From contig NZ_CP015243.1 of assembly GCF_001648175.1 (NCBI RefSeq), forward strand, positions 868,001 to 932,000: a stretch of DNA of 64,000 bases. The letters run 5' to 3'. Both the position numbers and the translations under genes were made by a program. This DNA is from Halotalea alkalilenta (GTDB lineage: Bacteria > Pseudomonadota > Gammaproteobacteria > Pseudomonadales > Halomonadaceae). Shown here one piece after another: positions 26,759-36,537 of this stretch. The notes under the pieces were generated by a model. It worked only from the letters and a program-made list of their open reading frames with translations. It searched no databases and was not told where the DNA came from. Position 1 is the stretch's first letter, and every line of letters begins with the position of its first letter.

Positions 26759-28690
26759 CCCGGCCATCCCGAGCGGCGGCGATGAGGCCGTGGTTCGACA
26801 CGGGCCTCCATGATGTCTCGCAAGATTGGCCCAAGTCGGCGGAGGCCCGGCTCACCACGAACGGACGGATACACCGTTCGTCCCGAGCGGCGCCATACGC
26901 GCCAAGCGTGAGCACCGGCTCGGCAATGGAGGGCGCCAGTCGAGGGATCGAGCGGCGGCGATGAGGCCGTGGTTCGACACGGGCCTCCATGATGTCTTGC
27001 AAGATTGTCCAAGTCGGCGAAGGCCCGGCTCACCACGAACGGACGGATACCCCCGTTCGTCCCGAGCGGCGCCCATATGCGCCAAGGTCGAGCGCCCGCT
27101 CGGCAATGAGGGGCGCCAGTCGAGGGATCGGGCGGAGGCGATGAGGCCGTGGTTCGACACGGGCCTCCATGATGTCTTGCAAGATTGTCCAAGTCGGCGA
27201 AGGCCCGGCTCACCACGAACGGACGGATACCCCCGTTCGTCCCGAGCGGCGCCCATATGCGCCAAGGTCGAGCGCCCGCTCGGCAATGAGGGGCGCCAGT
27301 CGAGGGATCGAGCGGCGGCGATGAGGCCGTGGTTCGACACGGGCCTCCATGATGTCTTGCAAGATTGTCCAAGTCGGTGAAGGCCCGGCTCACCACGAAC
27401 GGACGGATACCCCCGTTCGTCCCGAGCGGCGCCCATATGCGCCAAGGTCGAGCGCCCGCTCGGCAATGAGGGGCGCCAGTCGAGGGATCGAGCGGCGGCG
27501 ATGAGGCTGTGGTTCGACACGGGCCTCCATGATGTCTTGCAAGATTGGCCCGAGTCGGCGAAGGCCCGGCTCACCACGAACGGACGGATACCCCCGTTCG
27601 TCCCGAGCGGCGCCCATATGCGCCAAGCTCGAGCACCCGCTCGGGGTGAGGGCGCCAGTCGAGGGATCGAGCGGCGGCGGTGAGGCCGTGGTTCGACACG
27701 GGCCTCCATGATGTCTCGCAAGATTGGCCCGAGTCGGCGAAGGCCCGGCTCACCACGAACGGTTTGCGCCGACTCCCAACCCGTTCGTCCCGAGCACCAC
27801 GAACGGTTTGCGCCAACTCCCAACCCGTTCGTCCCGAGCGGCGCGATACGCGCCAAGGTCGAGCGCCCGCTCGGCAACGGGGGCGCCAGTCGAGGGATCG
27901 GGCGGAGGCGATGAGGCCGTGGTTCGACACGGGCCTCCATGATGTCTTGCAAGATTGTCCAAGTCAGCGAAGGCCCGGCTCACCACGAACGGCCGGGATG
28001 TAGGGCCTTCGCGCCAACTCCCACCCCGTTCGTCCCGAGGGCACCCATACGCGCCAAGCTCGAGCGCCCGCTCGGCAACGGGGGCGCCAGTCGAGGGATC
28101 GGGCGGAGGCGATGAGGCCGTGGTTCGACACGGGCCTCCATGATGTCTCGCAAGATTGTCCAAGTCAGCGAGGCCCGGCTCACCACGAACGGACGGATAC
28201 CCCCGTTCGTCCCGAGCGGCGCCCATATGCGCCAAGGTCGAGCGCCCGCTCGGCAATGAGGGGCGCCAGTCGAGGGATCGGGCGGAGGCGATGAGGCCGT
28301 GGTTCGACACGGGCCTCCATGATGTCTTGCAAGATTGTCCAAGTCGGCGAAGGCCCGGCTCACCACGAACGGACGGATACCCCCGTTCGTCCCGAGCGGC
28401 GCCCATATGCGCCAAGATCGAGCACCGGCTCGGCAATGAGGGGCGCCAGTCGAGGGATCGAGCGGCGGCGATGAGGCTGTGGTTCGACACGGGCCTCCAT
28501 GATGTCTTGCAAGATGGCTCCAGTCGGCGAAGGCCCGGCTCACCACGAACGGAGATGGGGATGCTGGGCCTTTGCGCCAACGCCCAACCCGTTCGTCCCG
28601 AGCGGCGGCGATGAGGCTGTGGTTCGACTGCCCTCGTTCCTCGGGCGCTCACCACGAGCGGGGGTGGGATCGGGCGGCGGCGGTGAGGCA
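26755..28690. repeat. Array of about ten 180-bp tandem repeats with hairpins
   Basis: A unit beginning GATGAGGCCGTGGTTCGACA recurs at about 26781, 26960, 27140, 27320, 27500, 27680, 27910, 28111, 28290 and 28470, with a shortened copy from 28610. Most spacings are 179-180 bases, with three exceptions: about 230, 201 and 140. Every unit carries an 8-bp perfect stem, ACGAACGG paired with CCGTTCGT, flanked by GCTC and GAGC that can extend it. The loop between the stems varies in length and sequence. The array fills the space between the convergent wsp operon and dtd. Long open frames exist on both strands only because 180 is divisible by three. Confidence 0.93.
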
Positions 28691-28694
28691 GCCT

Positions 28695-29132
28695 TCAGCT
28701 TTCGAGCATGAAGGTGACCGGGCCATCGTTGACCAGCGCTACCTGCATGTCGGCGCCGAAGCGTCCGGTTGCGACCTGGGGCAGCGCGGTTCTCGCTGCT
28801 TCCACCAGCTGGCCGAAGATGCGTTCGCCATGCTCGGGGCTGGCGCCGCGGGAGAAGCCTGGGCGTAGCCCTTTGGCGGTGTCGGCGACCAGGGTGAACT
28901 GCGAGACCAGCAGCAGCCCGCCACCGCTGACGGCGAGGCCTAGGTTCATCTTGCCTCCGGCGTCGGAGAAGATCCGGTAGTTGAGTAGCTTGTGCAGCAT
29001 CTTCTCGATCTGCTTGGTGGCGTCTTCGCGCTCGACGCCGATCAGTGCCAGCAGGCCCGGGCCGATTTCTCCGACGACTTCACCCTCCACGCTGACGGCT
29101 GCGCGGGTCACGCGCTGGATCAGGGCCTTCAT
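28695..29132 (-). CDS. dtd: D-aminoacyl-tRNA deacylase Dtd
   Basis: Dtd removes D-amino acids, and glycine from wrongly charged tRNAs, so that they do not enter proteins. The 145-residue protein has the family's two diagnostic motifs: [16 protein letters not shown] (containing SQFTL) near residue 80, and [15 protein letters not shown], with the Gly-cis-Pro pair, at the C terminus. [14 protein letters not shown] lies between them. Length is exactly as expected. It ends against the repeat array and begins 10 bases behind the universal stress gene, so the two are probably co-transcribed. Confidence 0.97.
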   Translation of the reverse strand: MKALIQRVTRAAVSVEGEVVGEIGPGLLALIGVEREDATKQIEKMLHKLLNYRIFSDAGGKMNLGLAVSGGGLLLVSQFTLVADTAKGLRPGFSRGASPEHGERIFGQLVEAARTALPQVATGRFGADMQVALVNDGPVTFMLES

Positions 29133-29141
29133 CGTTGCTCC

Positions 29142-29999
29142 TTACCAGGTACGGCAGATCATCAAATCGCAGCGGGCATCCTTGATCAGCCGCTCGAGCA
29201 GGCTGTGGGCATGGCGCTGGCCGACGTTGAGCCGGGTGTGGTTGCCCATCGCCAGCAGGTCGGGCGGTTGCTCTTCGATGCGCTTGAGCAGTACTTCGGC
29301 GGGGTCGCCGCGCTCCACTACCAGTTCGACGTCGAGATCGAAGCCGAGCTCGCCGAGCAGGCGCCGCGACTCCTCTTCGAGCAGGCGGTGCAGCCGGGTG
29401 CGCTCCTGGTCGCGCCAGCGTTGGTAGCTCGGGGTCTGCGCCAGTTCGTGGGTCACCGGGGCGTCCCAGGCGTGCAGCAGGGTCAGCCGGGCGCTGGGGA
29501 AGTAGGGCAGGATCTGCTTCAGGGTGTGGCGCGAGGCGAGCGAGAAGTCGACCGGGACCAGCAGGTCCTGCCACGGACGCCGGGCGCTGTGGCTGACCGA
29601 GATCACCGGGCAGGGCAGGCTTCGCATCAGTCGTGCCAGCGGGCTCGATTCGATGGTGTCGAAAGGCGCGCAGCGCCGGTGGGTGCCGAGCAGGGCGAGC
29701 GAGACGTCATGGTCGAAGGCGAGCCGGGCGATCTCGGTGTGCGGGTCGCCGGGAAGCAGCATGATCCGGGTCGCTGGACGGGGCGTCTTGAATACCGAGC
29801 AGGCCTGGGCGAGCTGGGTCTCGATCAGCGCCTCGACGGCGGCCTTCATCGATACCACCGCCGCTTCGGGCAGGTGCGGGTCATAGACGTGGGCAATCAG
29901 CAGTTCGCCGCAGCCGAGTTCGGCCGCGGCGATCGCGCGGGCGAAGGCGTCCTGGCACTCCGCGGAGAGATCGGTGGCCAGCAGGATCGTCATCGGCAT
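29142..29999 (-). CDS. Tandem universal stress protein (two UspA domains)
   Basis: This 285-residue protein holds two Usp domains. The first (about 1-145) begins MPMTILLATDLS and ends CPVISVSHSAR; the second (about 150-285) begins QDLLVPVDFSLASRHTL and contains PPDLLAMGNHTRLN near its end. Usp proteins bind nucleotides or act as dimers and help survival in stress, but the exact role here is unknown. The start at 29999 follows an AAGGAG site; a 56-codon upstream extension has no similarity. The ATP-binding G-x2-G-x9-G-S/T motif is not convincing in the second domain (GNHTRLNVGQRHAHSLLERL), so it may not bind ATP. It lies upstream of dtd. Confidence 0.88.
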   Translation of the reverse strand: MPMTILLATDLSAECQDAFARAIAAAELGCGELLIAHVYDPHLPEAAVVSMKAAVEALIETQLAQACSVFKTPRPATRIMLLPGDPHTEIARLAFDHDVSLALLGTHRRCAPFDTIESSPLARLMRSLPCPVISVSHSARRPWQDLLVPVDFSLASRHTLKQILPYFPSARLTLLHAWDAPVTHELAQTPSYQRWRDQERTRLHRLLEEESRRLLGELGFDLDVELVVERGDPAEVLLKRIEEQPPDLLAMGNHTRLNVGQRHAHSLLERLIKDARCDLMICRTW

Positions 30000-30102
30000 G
30001 GAAGCGCTCCTTGGCGGGTCGAGGGGGCGCCGCCGCCCGTCGCCCGAGATGGGATGGAGGGACGGCTCGTCTGCGCAGCATAGCCCATCGCTTGCTTCGG
30101 AC

Positions 30103-30903
30103 TCACCACCAACGATGGAAGTGGTGCACCGGGCCGCGTCCGTGACCGACCTCCAGGCGCCCGGCATCTCGCAGTGCGGCGCTCATGTAGCGCTTGGCCT
30201 CGCGCGCGGCGATGGAGACCGAATCGCGCTGGGGCAGCAGCGCGGCGAGCGCCGAGGCCAGCGTGCAGCCGGTGCCGTGGAGGTTTTGGGTATCGATGCG
30301 GTCAGCCTCGAGGCGCTCGGTGCCCTCGGCGCTGAGCAGCAGGTCCGGGCTGTACGGGCCGATGAGGTGACCGCCCTTGAGCAGCACCGCCCCCGGACCG
30401 AGCGCGCCGAGCCGTGGCAGCATCGCCTCCATCTCTTCGATGCTGGTCGGCGGTGTGGTGCCGAGCAGCGCCGCCGCTTCCGGCAGGTTGGGGGTGATCA
30501 CATCGGCGATCGGCACCAGTACGTCGCGTACCGCTTCGAGCCCCGCGCTATCGACCAGGCGGTCGCCGCTCTTCGCCACCATCACTGGGTCGAGCACCAC
30601 GAAGCGCGGCGCGTAGCGCTCGATCGCCCGGCGCACCGCTCGGGCGGTGGGTAGATCCTGGATCATCCCGATCTTCACCGCGTCGATGGAAATGTCATCG
30701 AACACCGCCTCGAGCTGGGCTTCGATCAGCTCGATCGGCATCGCCAGGATCTGGCGTACTCCGCAGGTGTTCTGCGCCAGCACCGCGGTGACCACGCTGG
30801 TGGCGTAGGCGCCCAGCGCCGAGAAGGTCTTGACGTCGGCCATCTGGCCGGCGCCGCCGCTGGGGTCGGTGCCGGCGATGGTAAGTAGGTGAGGGGGACG
30901 CAT
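30103..30903 (-). CDS. thiD: Hydroxymethylpyrimidine/phosphomethylpyrimidine kinase ThiD
   Basis: ThiD phosphorylates hydroxymethylpyrimidine twice to give the pyrimidine part of thiamine. The 266-residue ribokinase-fold enzyme shows LLTIAGTDPSGGAGQMADVK at the N terminus, VKIGMI, VLDPVMVAKSGDRL, TPNLPEAAALLG and the anion hole NLHGTGCTLASALAAL. The start at 30903 (MRPPHLLTIAG) was chosen because the enzyme core begins there. It ends with HHFHRWW, which is usual in relatives. It stands 19 kb from thiS-thiG, so the thiamine genes are split in this genome. No TPP riboswitch was recognised upstream. Confidence 0.95.
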   Translation of the reverse strand: MRPPHLLTIAGTDPSGGAGQMADVKTFSALGAYATSVVTAVLAQNTCGVRQILAMPIELIEAQLEAVFDDISIDAVKIGMIQDLPTARAVRRAIERYAPRFVVLDPVMVAKSGDRLVDSAGLEAVRDVLVPIADVITPNLPEAAALLGTTPPTSIEEMEAMLPRLGALGPGAVLLKGGHLIGPYSPDLLLSAEGTERLEADRIDTQNLHGTGCTLASALAALLPQRDSVSIAAREAKRYMSAALRDAGRLEVGHGRGPVHHFHRWW

Positions 30904-31492
30904 GGCAGCTCCGTAACGAGAAACATAAACGATTGTAATCAACTGGGAGGGCTGCGCCGATCGACTTCGATCAGGCTTTTGCATTGGTCAACCCGGCGCA
31001 GTAGGCGTATAAATCATGCGGTCATTAATGCTGGTGCAAGGTCTTCAACTGGTGAGCGCCGGGTGGCGGGGCGAAGCGGCTGACCCAGTCTCGCGCCTTT
31101 CGGGTTTCGACCAAGGTAGGGGCTTCGCCTGGTGGGCAGATCGCCGCCGAGCGTCGACACTAGAAGTCTCGAATCGTCGAAGGCCTTTGCCGAGGTAGGA
31201 AAATTAGGAAAATTTAGTGCGGCGAGGAGCGGTTGGGGTAGAATCCTCGCTGCGACAATTGGCCGCAGTCACTAGGGTTGGCTCCCTGGTTCGCTACCTC
31301 CGCACGGGGTTTTGCGATGGCGTTTCCCCCGTCTTCCTGCGCTCGCAATGCTGGAAATCGCGGGGCTTCGGTGCGAGTCGCGCACCCGCCAAGACTGCGG
31401 TGCACGGTGGAAACCGGCAGTGCCCGATTCGAGAGGCCGAGGATAACGGCCCAGTACCATGACTAGTACCTTGACTTGATGAGTGGATCACG
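30904..31492. other. Intergenic region upstream of nuoA
   Basis: This 589-bp region separates divergent thiD and nuo and must hold the nuo promoter. A TAGAAT hexamer at 31239-31244 is a possible -10 element, without a good -35. Two AGTACC hexamers (31453-31458 and 31465-31470) lie just before the nuoA start. No tRNA, small RNA or gene was recognised; short open frames here have no family features. Confidence 0.5.
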
Positions 31493-31888
31493 ATGATAGC
31501 GCAATACTGGGCGGTCACTATTTTCGTACTCGCAACCCTCGCGCTGCTGGTCTTCATGATCGGCGCAGCAAGCGTCCTCGGTGGACGCGCCTGGGGGCAC
31601 GAGAAGAACACCCCGTTCGAATCCGGGATCCTCGGTGCCGGTTCCGCCCATATACGTTTCTCGGCGAAGTTCTATCTCGTCGCCATGCTGTTCGTCATCT
31701 TCGACATCGAAGCCCTCTACCTCTTCGCCTGGGCCGTCTCGGTCCGCGAGGTCGGCTGGGAAGGGCTGATCGGCGCCGCCGTGTTCATCTTCATTCTTCT
31801 CGCTGGCTTGGTCTATGACGCGCGCATGGGTGCGCTCGACTGGGCGCCCAAGCATCGTCGGGCCAGCGAACGCCACGAATCCTTCTGA
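31493..31888 (+). CDS. nuoA: NADH-quinone oxidoreductase subunit A
   Basis: NuoA is a small membrane subunit of respiratory complex I, near the junction of the quinone channel and the proton-pumping arm. The 131-residue protein has three membrane helices, and the matrix loop between the first and second carries [20 protein letters not shown], followed by [20 protein letters not shown], both strong family markers. The C terminus ends in a charged tail. It is the first gene of the operon; a 135-bp spacer with two hairpins separates it from nuoB. Confidence 0.96.
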   Translation: MIAQYWAVTIFVLATLALLVFMIGAASVLGGRAWGHEKNTPFESGILGAGSAHIRFSAKFYLVAMLFVIFDIEALYLFAWAVSVREVGWEGLIGAAVFIFILLAGLVYDARMGALDWAPKHRRASERHESF

Positions 31889-31900
31889 ATCCTTGATCGG

Positions 31901-31947
31901 CCGCGGGCGCTTCCCGCGGACGATCCGCTCCGGCATGGCGCCGGAGC
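31901..31947 (+). other. Two hairpins in the nuoA-nuoB spacer
   Basis: The first hairpin is a 7-bp perfect stem (CCGCGGG at 31901-31907, CCCGCGG at 31913-31919) with a 5-base loop. The second is an 8-bp perfect stem (GCTCCGGC at 31927-31934, GCCGGAGC at 31940-31947), again with a 5-base loop. Neither is followed by a U-tract, so they look like mRNA-processing or stability elements rather than terminators. Confidence 0.6.
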
Positions 31948-32023
31948 CCAAGCCTTCAAGTGGCGCTCCCGGCCTGACGGCGGGAGTGGCCAAAGAGATT
32001 TTTGAAACTTCGAGGCGATCTCC

Positions 32024-32701
32024 ATGCAATACAAGCTGACCCGCATCGACCCGAACACTCCCCACGACCAGCGCTATCCGGTCGGCAAGCAGGGCGTGGT
32101 CGAAGACCCCATGGAGCAGCAAGCGCATCGCAACATCTTCATGGGCAAGCTCGAGGACGTGCTCAATTCGACCGTCAACTGGGGGCGGAAGAATTCGCTC
32201 TGGCCCTACAATTTCGGGCTCTCCTGTTGCTATGTCGAAATGACCACCGCGTTCACCGCTCCCCACGACGTCGCGCGCTTCGGCGCCGAGGTCATGCGTG
32301 CCTCGCCGCGCCAGGCCGACTTCATGGTCATCGCCGGCACCTGCTTCATCAAGATGGCACCGGTGATCCAGCAGCTCTATGACCAGATGCTCGAGCCCAA
32401 GTGGGTGATCTCGATGGGCTCCTGCGCCAACTCCGGCGGCATGTACGACATCTATTCGGTGGTCCAGGGCGTCGACAAGTTCCTTCCCGTCGACGTCTAC
32501 ATTCCTGGCTGTCCGCCGCGTCCCGAGGCCTTCCTGCAAGGGCTGCAGTTGCTCCAGGAGTCGATCAAGGAAGAGCGTCGGCCGCTCTCCTGGGTAGTCG
32601 GCGACCAGGGCGTCTACCGTGCCGAGATGCCGTCGCAGAAGGAAAAGCTGCGCGACGAGCGGATCAAGGTGACCCAACTGCGTACGCCCGACGAAGTCTA
32701 A
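32024..32701 (+). CDS. nuoB: NADH-quinone oxidoreductase subunit B
   Basis: NuoB carries iron-sulfur cluster N2, the last electron carrier before quinone. The 225-residue protein has the tandem-cysteine motif [18 protein letters not shown], then [15 protein letters not shown] and [14 protein letters not shown] with the remaining cluster ligands. The length is as in pseudomonads. The gene follows nuoA after 135 bases and is 22 bases before nuoCD. It belongs to the peripheral arm at the membrane interface and contacts NuoCD and NuoH. Confidence 0.97.
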   Translation: MQYKLTRIDPNTPHDQRYPVGKQGVVEDPMEQQAHRNIFMGKLEDVLNSTVNWGRKNSLWPYNFGLSCCYVEMTTAFTAPHDVARFGAEVMRASPRQADFMVIAGTCFIKMAPVIQQLYDQMLEPKWVISMGSCANSGGMYDIYSVVQGVDKFLPVDVYIPGCPPRPEAFLQGLQLLQESIKEERRPLSWVVGDQGVYRAEMPSQKEKLRDERIKVTQLRTPDEV

Positions 32702-32723
32702 GCCACCGGAAGGCCGATCCAAG

Positions 32724-34520
32724 ATGAGCGAGAGTCACGTTTTCTCCACCAGCCGCGGGCCAGCGTTGCCCGAAGGACTGGATAGCGCGCCGGTGGTCCA
32801 GGCGCTGATGCAACGCTTCGGCGCCGACCGTTTTCACTTCCAGAACACCCTCACCGGGATGCCGGTACTGTGGATCGCCCGCGAGGACCTGCTGGAAGTG
32901 ATGCGCTTCCTGCGCCAGGGCGAGCACGCCTTCGAGATGCTGTTCGATCTCCACGCCGTGGACGAGCGCCTGCGCGGCAATCGCCAGGGCCTGCCCGAGG
33001 CCGATTTCACCGTTTTTTACTTCCTCACCGACCTCTCCCGCGGGCGCGATTTGATGCTCAAGGTGGCGCTTGCCGAGAGCGATCTGCGGCTGCCCTCCCT
33101 GACCCCGGTGTGGCCGAGCGCCAACTGGTACGAGCGCGAAGTGTTCGACATGTTCGGCATCGAGTTCCAGGGCCATCCGCGGCTGGTGCGGATCCTGATG
33201 CCGCCGACCTGGAAGGGACACCCGCTGCGCAAGGACTATCCGGCGCGGGCCACCGAGTTCGATCCCTACAGCATGACCATGGAAGGCCAGGACAAGGAGC
33301 AGGAGGCGCTGCGCTTCGTTCCCGAAGAGTGGGGAATGAAGCGCGGCACCGACGACCAGGACTACATGTTCCTCAACTTCGGCCCCAACCACCCCGCGGC
33401 CCACGGCGCGTTTCGCATCGTGCTGCAGCTCGATGGCGAGGAGCTGATCGACTGCGTGCCGGACATCGGCTACCACCACCGCGGCGCCGAGAAGATGGCC
33501 GAGCGCCAGTCCTGGCACAGCTACATCCCCTACACCGACCGGATCGACTATACCGGCGGGGTGATGAACAACCTGCCCTACGTGCTGGCGGTGGAGAAAC
33601 TCGCCGGCATCCAAGTGCCGGACCGCGCCGCGACCATCCGGGTGATGATGGCGGAGATGTTCCGGATCAATTCGCACCTTTTGTTCCTCGGTACCTACTA
33701 CCAGGACGTGGGCGCGATGTCGCCGGTGTTCTTCACCTTCACCGACCGCCAGAAAGCCTATGAAGTGATCGAGGCGATCACCGGCTTTCGCATGCACCCG
33801 GCCTGGTATCGGATCGGCGGCGTCGCCCATGACCTGCCCAAAGGCTGGGACCGGCTGGTGAAGAACTTCCTCGACTGGATGCCGAAGCGGCTCAACGAGT
33901 ACCAGCGGGTGATGCAGGACAACGCGGTGTTCCGCGACCGCACCCGCGACATCGCCGCCTACGACACCAAAGAGGCGCTCGAGTGGGGTGTCACTGGGCC
34001 CAACCTGCGTGCCACCGGGTTCGATTTCGATGCGCGCAAGCAGCGCCCGTACTCAGGCTATGAGAATTTCGACTTCGAAGTGCCGCTCGGCACCCACGGC
34101 GACATCTTCGACCGCGGGCTGATGCGCATCGAGGAGATGCGCCAGAGCCTGCGGATCATCGAACAGTGCCTGAAGCACATGCCGGCCGGCGATTTCAAGG
34201 CGGACCATCCGCTGACCACGCCGCCGCCGCGCGAAAAGATGAAAGAGCACATCGAGACGCTGATCACCCACTTCCTGCAGGTCTCGTGGGGCCCGGTGCT
34301 GAAGCCCAACGAGTCGTTCCAGATGATCGAGGCGACCAAGGGGCTGAACAGCTACTACCTGACCTCCGATGGCAGCACGGTGAGCTATCGCACCCGCATC
34401 CGCACGCCCAGCTACCCGCACTTGCAGCACATCCCGGTGCTGATGCGCGGCGGGTTCGTTCCCGATTTGATCGCCCACATCGCGAGTATCGACTTCGTGA
34501 TGGCCGACGTGGACCGCTAA
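32724..34520 (+). CDS. nuoCD: NADH-quinone oxidoreductase fused subunits C and D
   Basis: This 598-residue protein is the fused form of the 30-kDa and 49-kDa subunits found in many gammaproteobacteria. The C part (about 1-195) contains [19 protein letters not shown] and [13 protein letters not shown] followed by GHPLRKDYP. The D part (about 205-598) has [20 protein letters not shown], which lies at the quinone site, [14 protein letters not shown] and [14 protein letters not shown]. It ends with the usual [12 protein letters not shown]. Quinone is reduced at the NuoCD-NuoB boundary. No irregularity is seen. Confidence 0.97.
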   Translation: MSESHVFSTSRGPALPEGLDSAPVVQALMQRFGADRFHFQNTLTGMPVLWIAREDLLEVMRFLRQGEHAFEMLFDLHAVDERLRGNRQGLPEADFTVFYFLTDLSRGRDLMLKVALAESDLRLPSLTPVWPSANWYEREVFDMFGIEFQGHPRLVRILMPPTWKGHPLRKDYPARATEFDPYSMTMEGQDKEQEALRFVPEEWGMKRGTDDQDYMFLNFGPNHPAAHGAFRIVLQLDGEELIDCVPDIGYHHRGAEKMAERQSWHSYIPYTDRIDYTGGVMNNLPYVLAVEKLAGIQVPDRAATIRVMMAEMFRINSHLLFLGTYYQDVGAMSPVFFTFTDRQKAYEVIEAITGFRMHPAWYRIGGVAHDLPKGWDRLVKNFLDWMPKRLNEYQRVMQDNAVFRDRTRDIAAYDTKEALEWGVTGPNLRATGFDFDARKQRPYSGYENFDFEVPLGTHGDIFDRGLMRIEEMRQSLRIIEQCLKHMPAGDFKADHPLTTPPPREKMKEHIETLITHFLQVSWGPVLKPNESFQMIEATKGLNSYYLTSDGSTVSYRTRIRTPSYPHLQHIPVLMRGGFVPDLIAHIASIDFVMADVDR

Positions 34521-34524
34521 GCCT

Positions 34525-35058
34525 ATGGACACTCGCATGGACAACAGCCGACACCTGTATGCCGATCTGATCTCGAGCGACCGCCCGGCCTTCGCGCTGA
34601 GCGATGAGGAACGCGAGGAGATCATCGAGGAGAAGGGCCACTACGAGAACCCGCGCGCGGCCTCGATCGAGGCGCTGAAGATCGTCCAGCATCATCGCGG
34701 CTGGGTGCCCGACGGCGCGATCCCGGCGATCGCCGAGCTGCTCGGTATCCCGGGCAGCGACGTCGAGGGGGTGGCGACCTTCTACAGCCAGATCTTCCGC
34801 CAGCCGGTCGGGCGTCACGTGATCAGGCTGTGCGACAGCATGACCTGCTACATCAACGGCTATGAAGCGATCCGCGAACGGATCAAGAGCGAGCTCGGCA
34901 TCGTGCCCGGGCAGACCACCATGGATGAGCGTTTCACCCTGATTCCGGTGTGCTGCCTCGGCAATTGCGACAAGGGGCCGACGATGATGGTCGATGACGA
35001 CACCCATAGCCACCTCGATGCCGAGACGCTGATGAGCGTGCTGGAGGCCTACAAATGA
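34525..35058 (+). CDS. nuoE: NADH-quinone oxidoreductase subunit E
   Basis: NuoE holds the [2Fe-2S] cluster N1a in the NADH-dehydrogenase module. The 177-residue thioredoxin-like protein has the cluster ligands in [12 protein letters not shown] and in [17 protein letters not shown], and the helical N-terminal part with [19 protein letters not shown]. The start may be the ATG at 34525 or the one four codons later at 34537; neither has a clear ribosome site. The stop overlaps the start of nuoF by four bases. It pairs with NuoF in the complex. Confidence 0.96.
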   Translation: MDTRMDNSRHLYADLISSDRPAFALSDEEREEIIEEKGHYENPRAASIEALKIVQHHRGWVPDGAIPAIAELLGIPGSDVEGVATFYSQIFRQPVGRHVIRLCDSMTCYINGYEAIRERIKSELGIVPGQTTMDERFTLIPVCCLGNCDKGPTMMVDDDTHSHLDAETLMSVLEAYK

Positions 35059-36428
35059 GTGCAACCACCCCCGTCAATCGCCGCCTGACCTCGTTCGGTA
35101 CCGCCAATCTGATCGAGCGCGCTCCCGAGACCCACCCGCTGACCTGGCGGCTCAACGCCGACGCTTCGCCGATCTGGCTCGAGGAGTACCGGGCCAAGCA
35201 AGGCTATCTCGGCGCCAAGCGTGCGCTGACCGAGCTGACCCCCGAGGAGGTCGCCGCCGAGGTCAAGGAGGCGGGGCTCAAGGGGCGCGGCGGCGCCGGC
35301 TTCCCCGCAGGCGTCAAGTGGGGGCTGACCGCCAAGGGCGAGGGCGTTCCGCGTGGCTACCTGCTGTGCAATGCCGACGAGATGGAGCCCAACACCTACA
35401 AGGACCGCCTGCTGATGGAGCAGCAGCCGCACCTGCTGCTCGAAGGGATGATCGTCGCCGCCTACGCCAACCACTCCTATCGGGGCTACGTGTTCCTGCG
35501 CGGTGAGTACGTCGATGCGGCAAAGAGCCTGCGCCGCGCGGTGGCGGAAGCCCGCGAGGCGGGGCTGCTCGGGCGCGACATCTTCGGCAGCGGCTTCGAC
35601 TTCGACATCTACGTCCATACCGGTGCCGGGCGCTATATCTGCGGCGAAGAGACCGCTTTGATCAACTCGCTCGAGGGGCGGCGCGCCAATCCCCGCGCCA
35701 AGCCCCCCTTCCCGGGCCAGTCCGGGGCCTGGGGCAAACCGACGGTGGTCAACAACGTCGAGACGCTCTGCGGGGTCTCCTCGATCATCCTCAACGGGGT
35801 CGAGTGGTACCACGGCCTCTGCCTGCCCGGTTCCGAGGACCACGGCACCAAGATGATGGGCTTCTCCGGCAAGGTGAAGAATCCGGGTCTTTGGGAGCTG
35901 CCGCTCGGTATCACCGCCCGCGAGGTGCTCGAGGAGTACGCCGGTGGGATGCGCGACGGCTGTACGCTCAAGGCCTGGCAGCCGGGCGGCGCCGGCACCG
36001 GCTTCCTGCTGCCCGAGCATCTCGATGCGCAGATGTACTCCGGCGGCATCGGCAAGGTCGGCACCCGCATGGGCACTGCGCTTTCGATGGCGGTCGACGA
36101 CAGCGTCAGCATGGTGTCGCTGCTGCGCAACATGGAAGAGTTCTTCGCTCGCGAGTCGTGCGGGTGGTGCACGCCCTGCCGCGATGGCCTGCCCTGGACG
36201 GTGAAGATCCTGCGTGCGCTGGAGGCGGGCGAGGGCGAGCCGGGCGACGTCGAGCTGCTGCTCGAGCTGACCCGCAAGCTGGGTCCTGGCAAGACCTACT
36301 GCGCCCACGCACCGGGGGCGATCGAGCCGTTGGGCAGCGCGATCAAGTATTTCCGCGAGGAGTTCGAGGCCGGCATTCGCACGCCGAGCACGGCGAACGC
36401 TCCTCAGGAGCCCGTCGGCTCGGTGTGA
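35055..36428 (+). CDS. nuoF: NADH-quinone oxidoreductase subunit F
   Basis: NuoF binds NADH and FMN and passes electrons to cluster N3. The 457-residue protein shows the nucleotide region [53 protein letters not shown], and the N3 ligands [12 protein letters not shown] plus a later Cys in TYCAHAPG. It overlaps nuoE by four bases and is followed by a 109-bp spacer before nuoG. Length and motifs are normal. Confidence 0.97.
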   Translation: MSATTPVNRRLTSFGTANLIERAPETHPLTWRLNADASPIWLEEYRAKQGYLGAKRALTELTPEEVAAEVKEAGLKGRGGAGFPAGVKWGLTAKGEGVPRGYLLCNADEMEPNTYKDRLLMEQQPHLLLEGMIVAAYANHSYRGYVFLRGEYVDAAKSLRRAVAEAREAGLLGRDIFGSGFDFDIYVHTGAGRYICGEETALINSLEGRRANPRAKPPFPGQSGAWGKPTVVNNVETLCGVSSIILNGVEWYHGLCLPGSEDHGTKMMGFSGKVKNPGLWELPLGITAREVLEEYAGGMRDGCTLKAWQPGGAGTGFLLPEHLDAQMYSGGIGKVGTRMGTALSMAVDDSVSMVSLLRNMEEFFARESCGWCTPCRDGLPWTVKILRALEAGEGEPGDVELLLELTRKLGPGKTYCAHAPGAIEPLGSAIKYFREEFEAGIRTPSTANAPQEPVGSV

Positions 36429-36537
36429 GCAACGACGTGTGAACGGGCGGGGGCCTTGTCGACGTTCCGACGAAGGCTGACTCCAGAATCACAAAGGTTC
36501 GGGCGCGACCCGGACCCAGACCGGAAAGACTAGCCAT

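Noticed and set aside
26852..28655. Long repetitive open frames on the minus strand in the repeat array
   Set aside because: They exist because the 180-bp unit is divisible by three and lacks stops in that frame; other frames are also open, there are no ribosome sites and no protein-like composition.
26755..28690. CRISPR array
   Set aside because: The repeated unit is 180 bases, not 20-50, there are no unique spacers of constant length and no cas genes.
31200..31310. tRNA-like pieces upstream of nuoA
   Set aside because: A GGTTCGC-like sequence is present but no cloverleaf or T-loop consensus could be formed.
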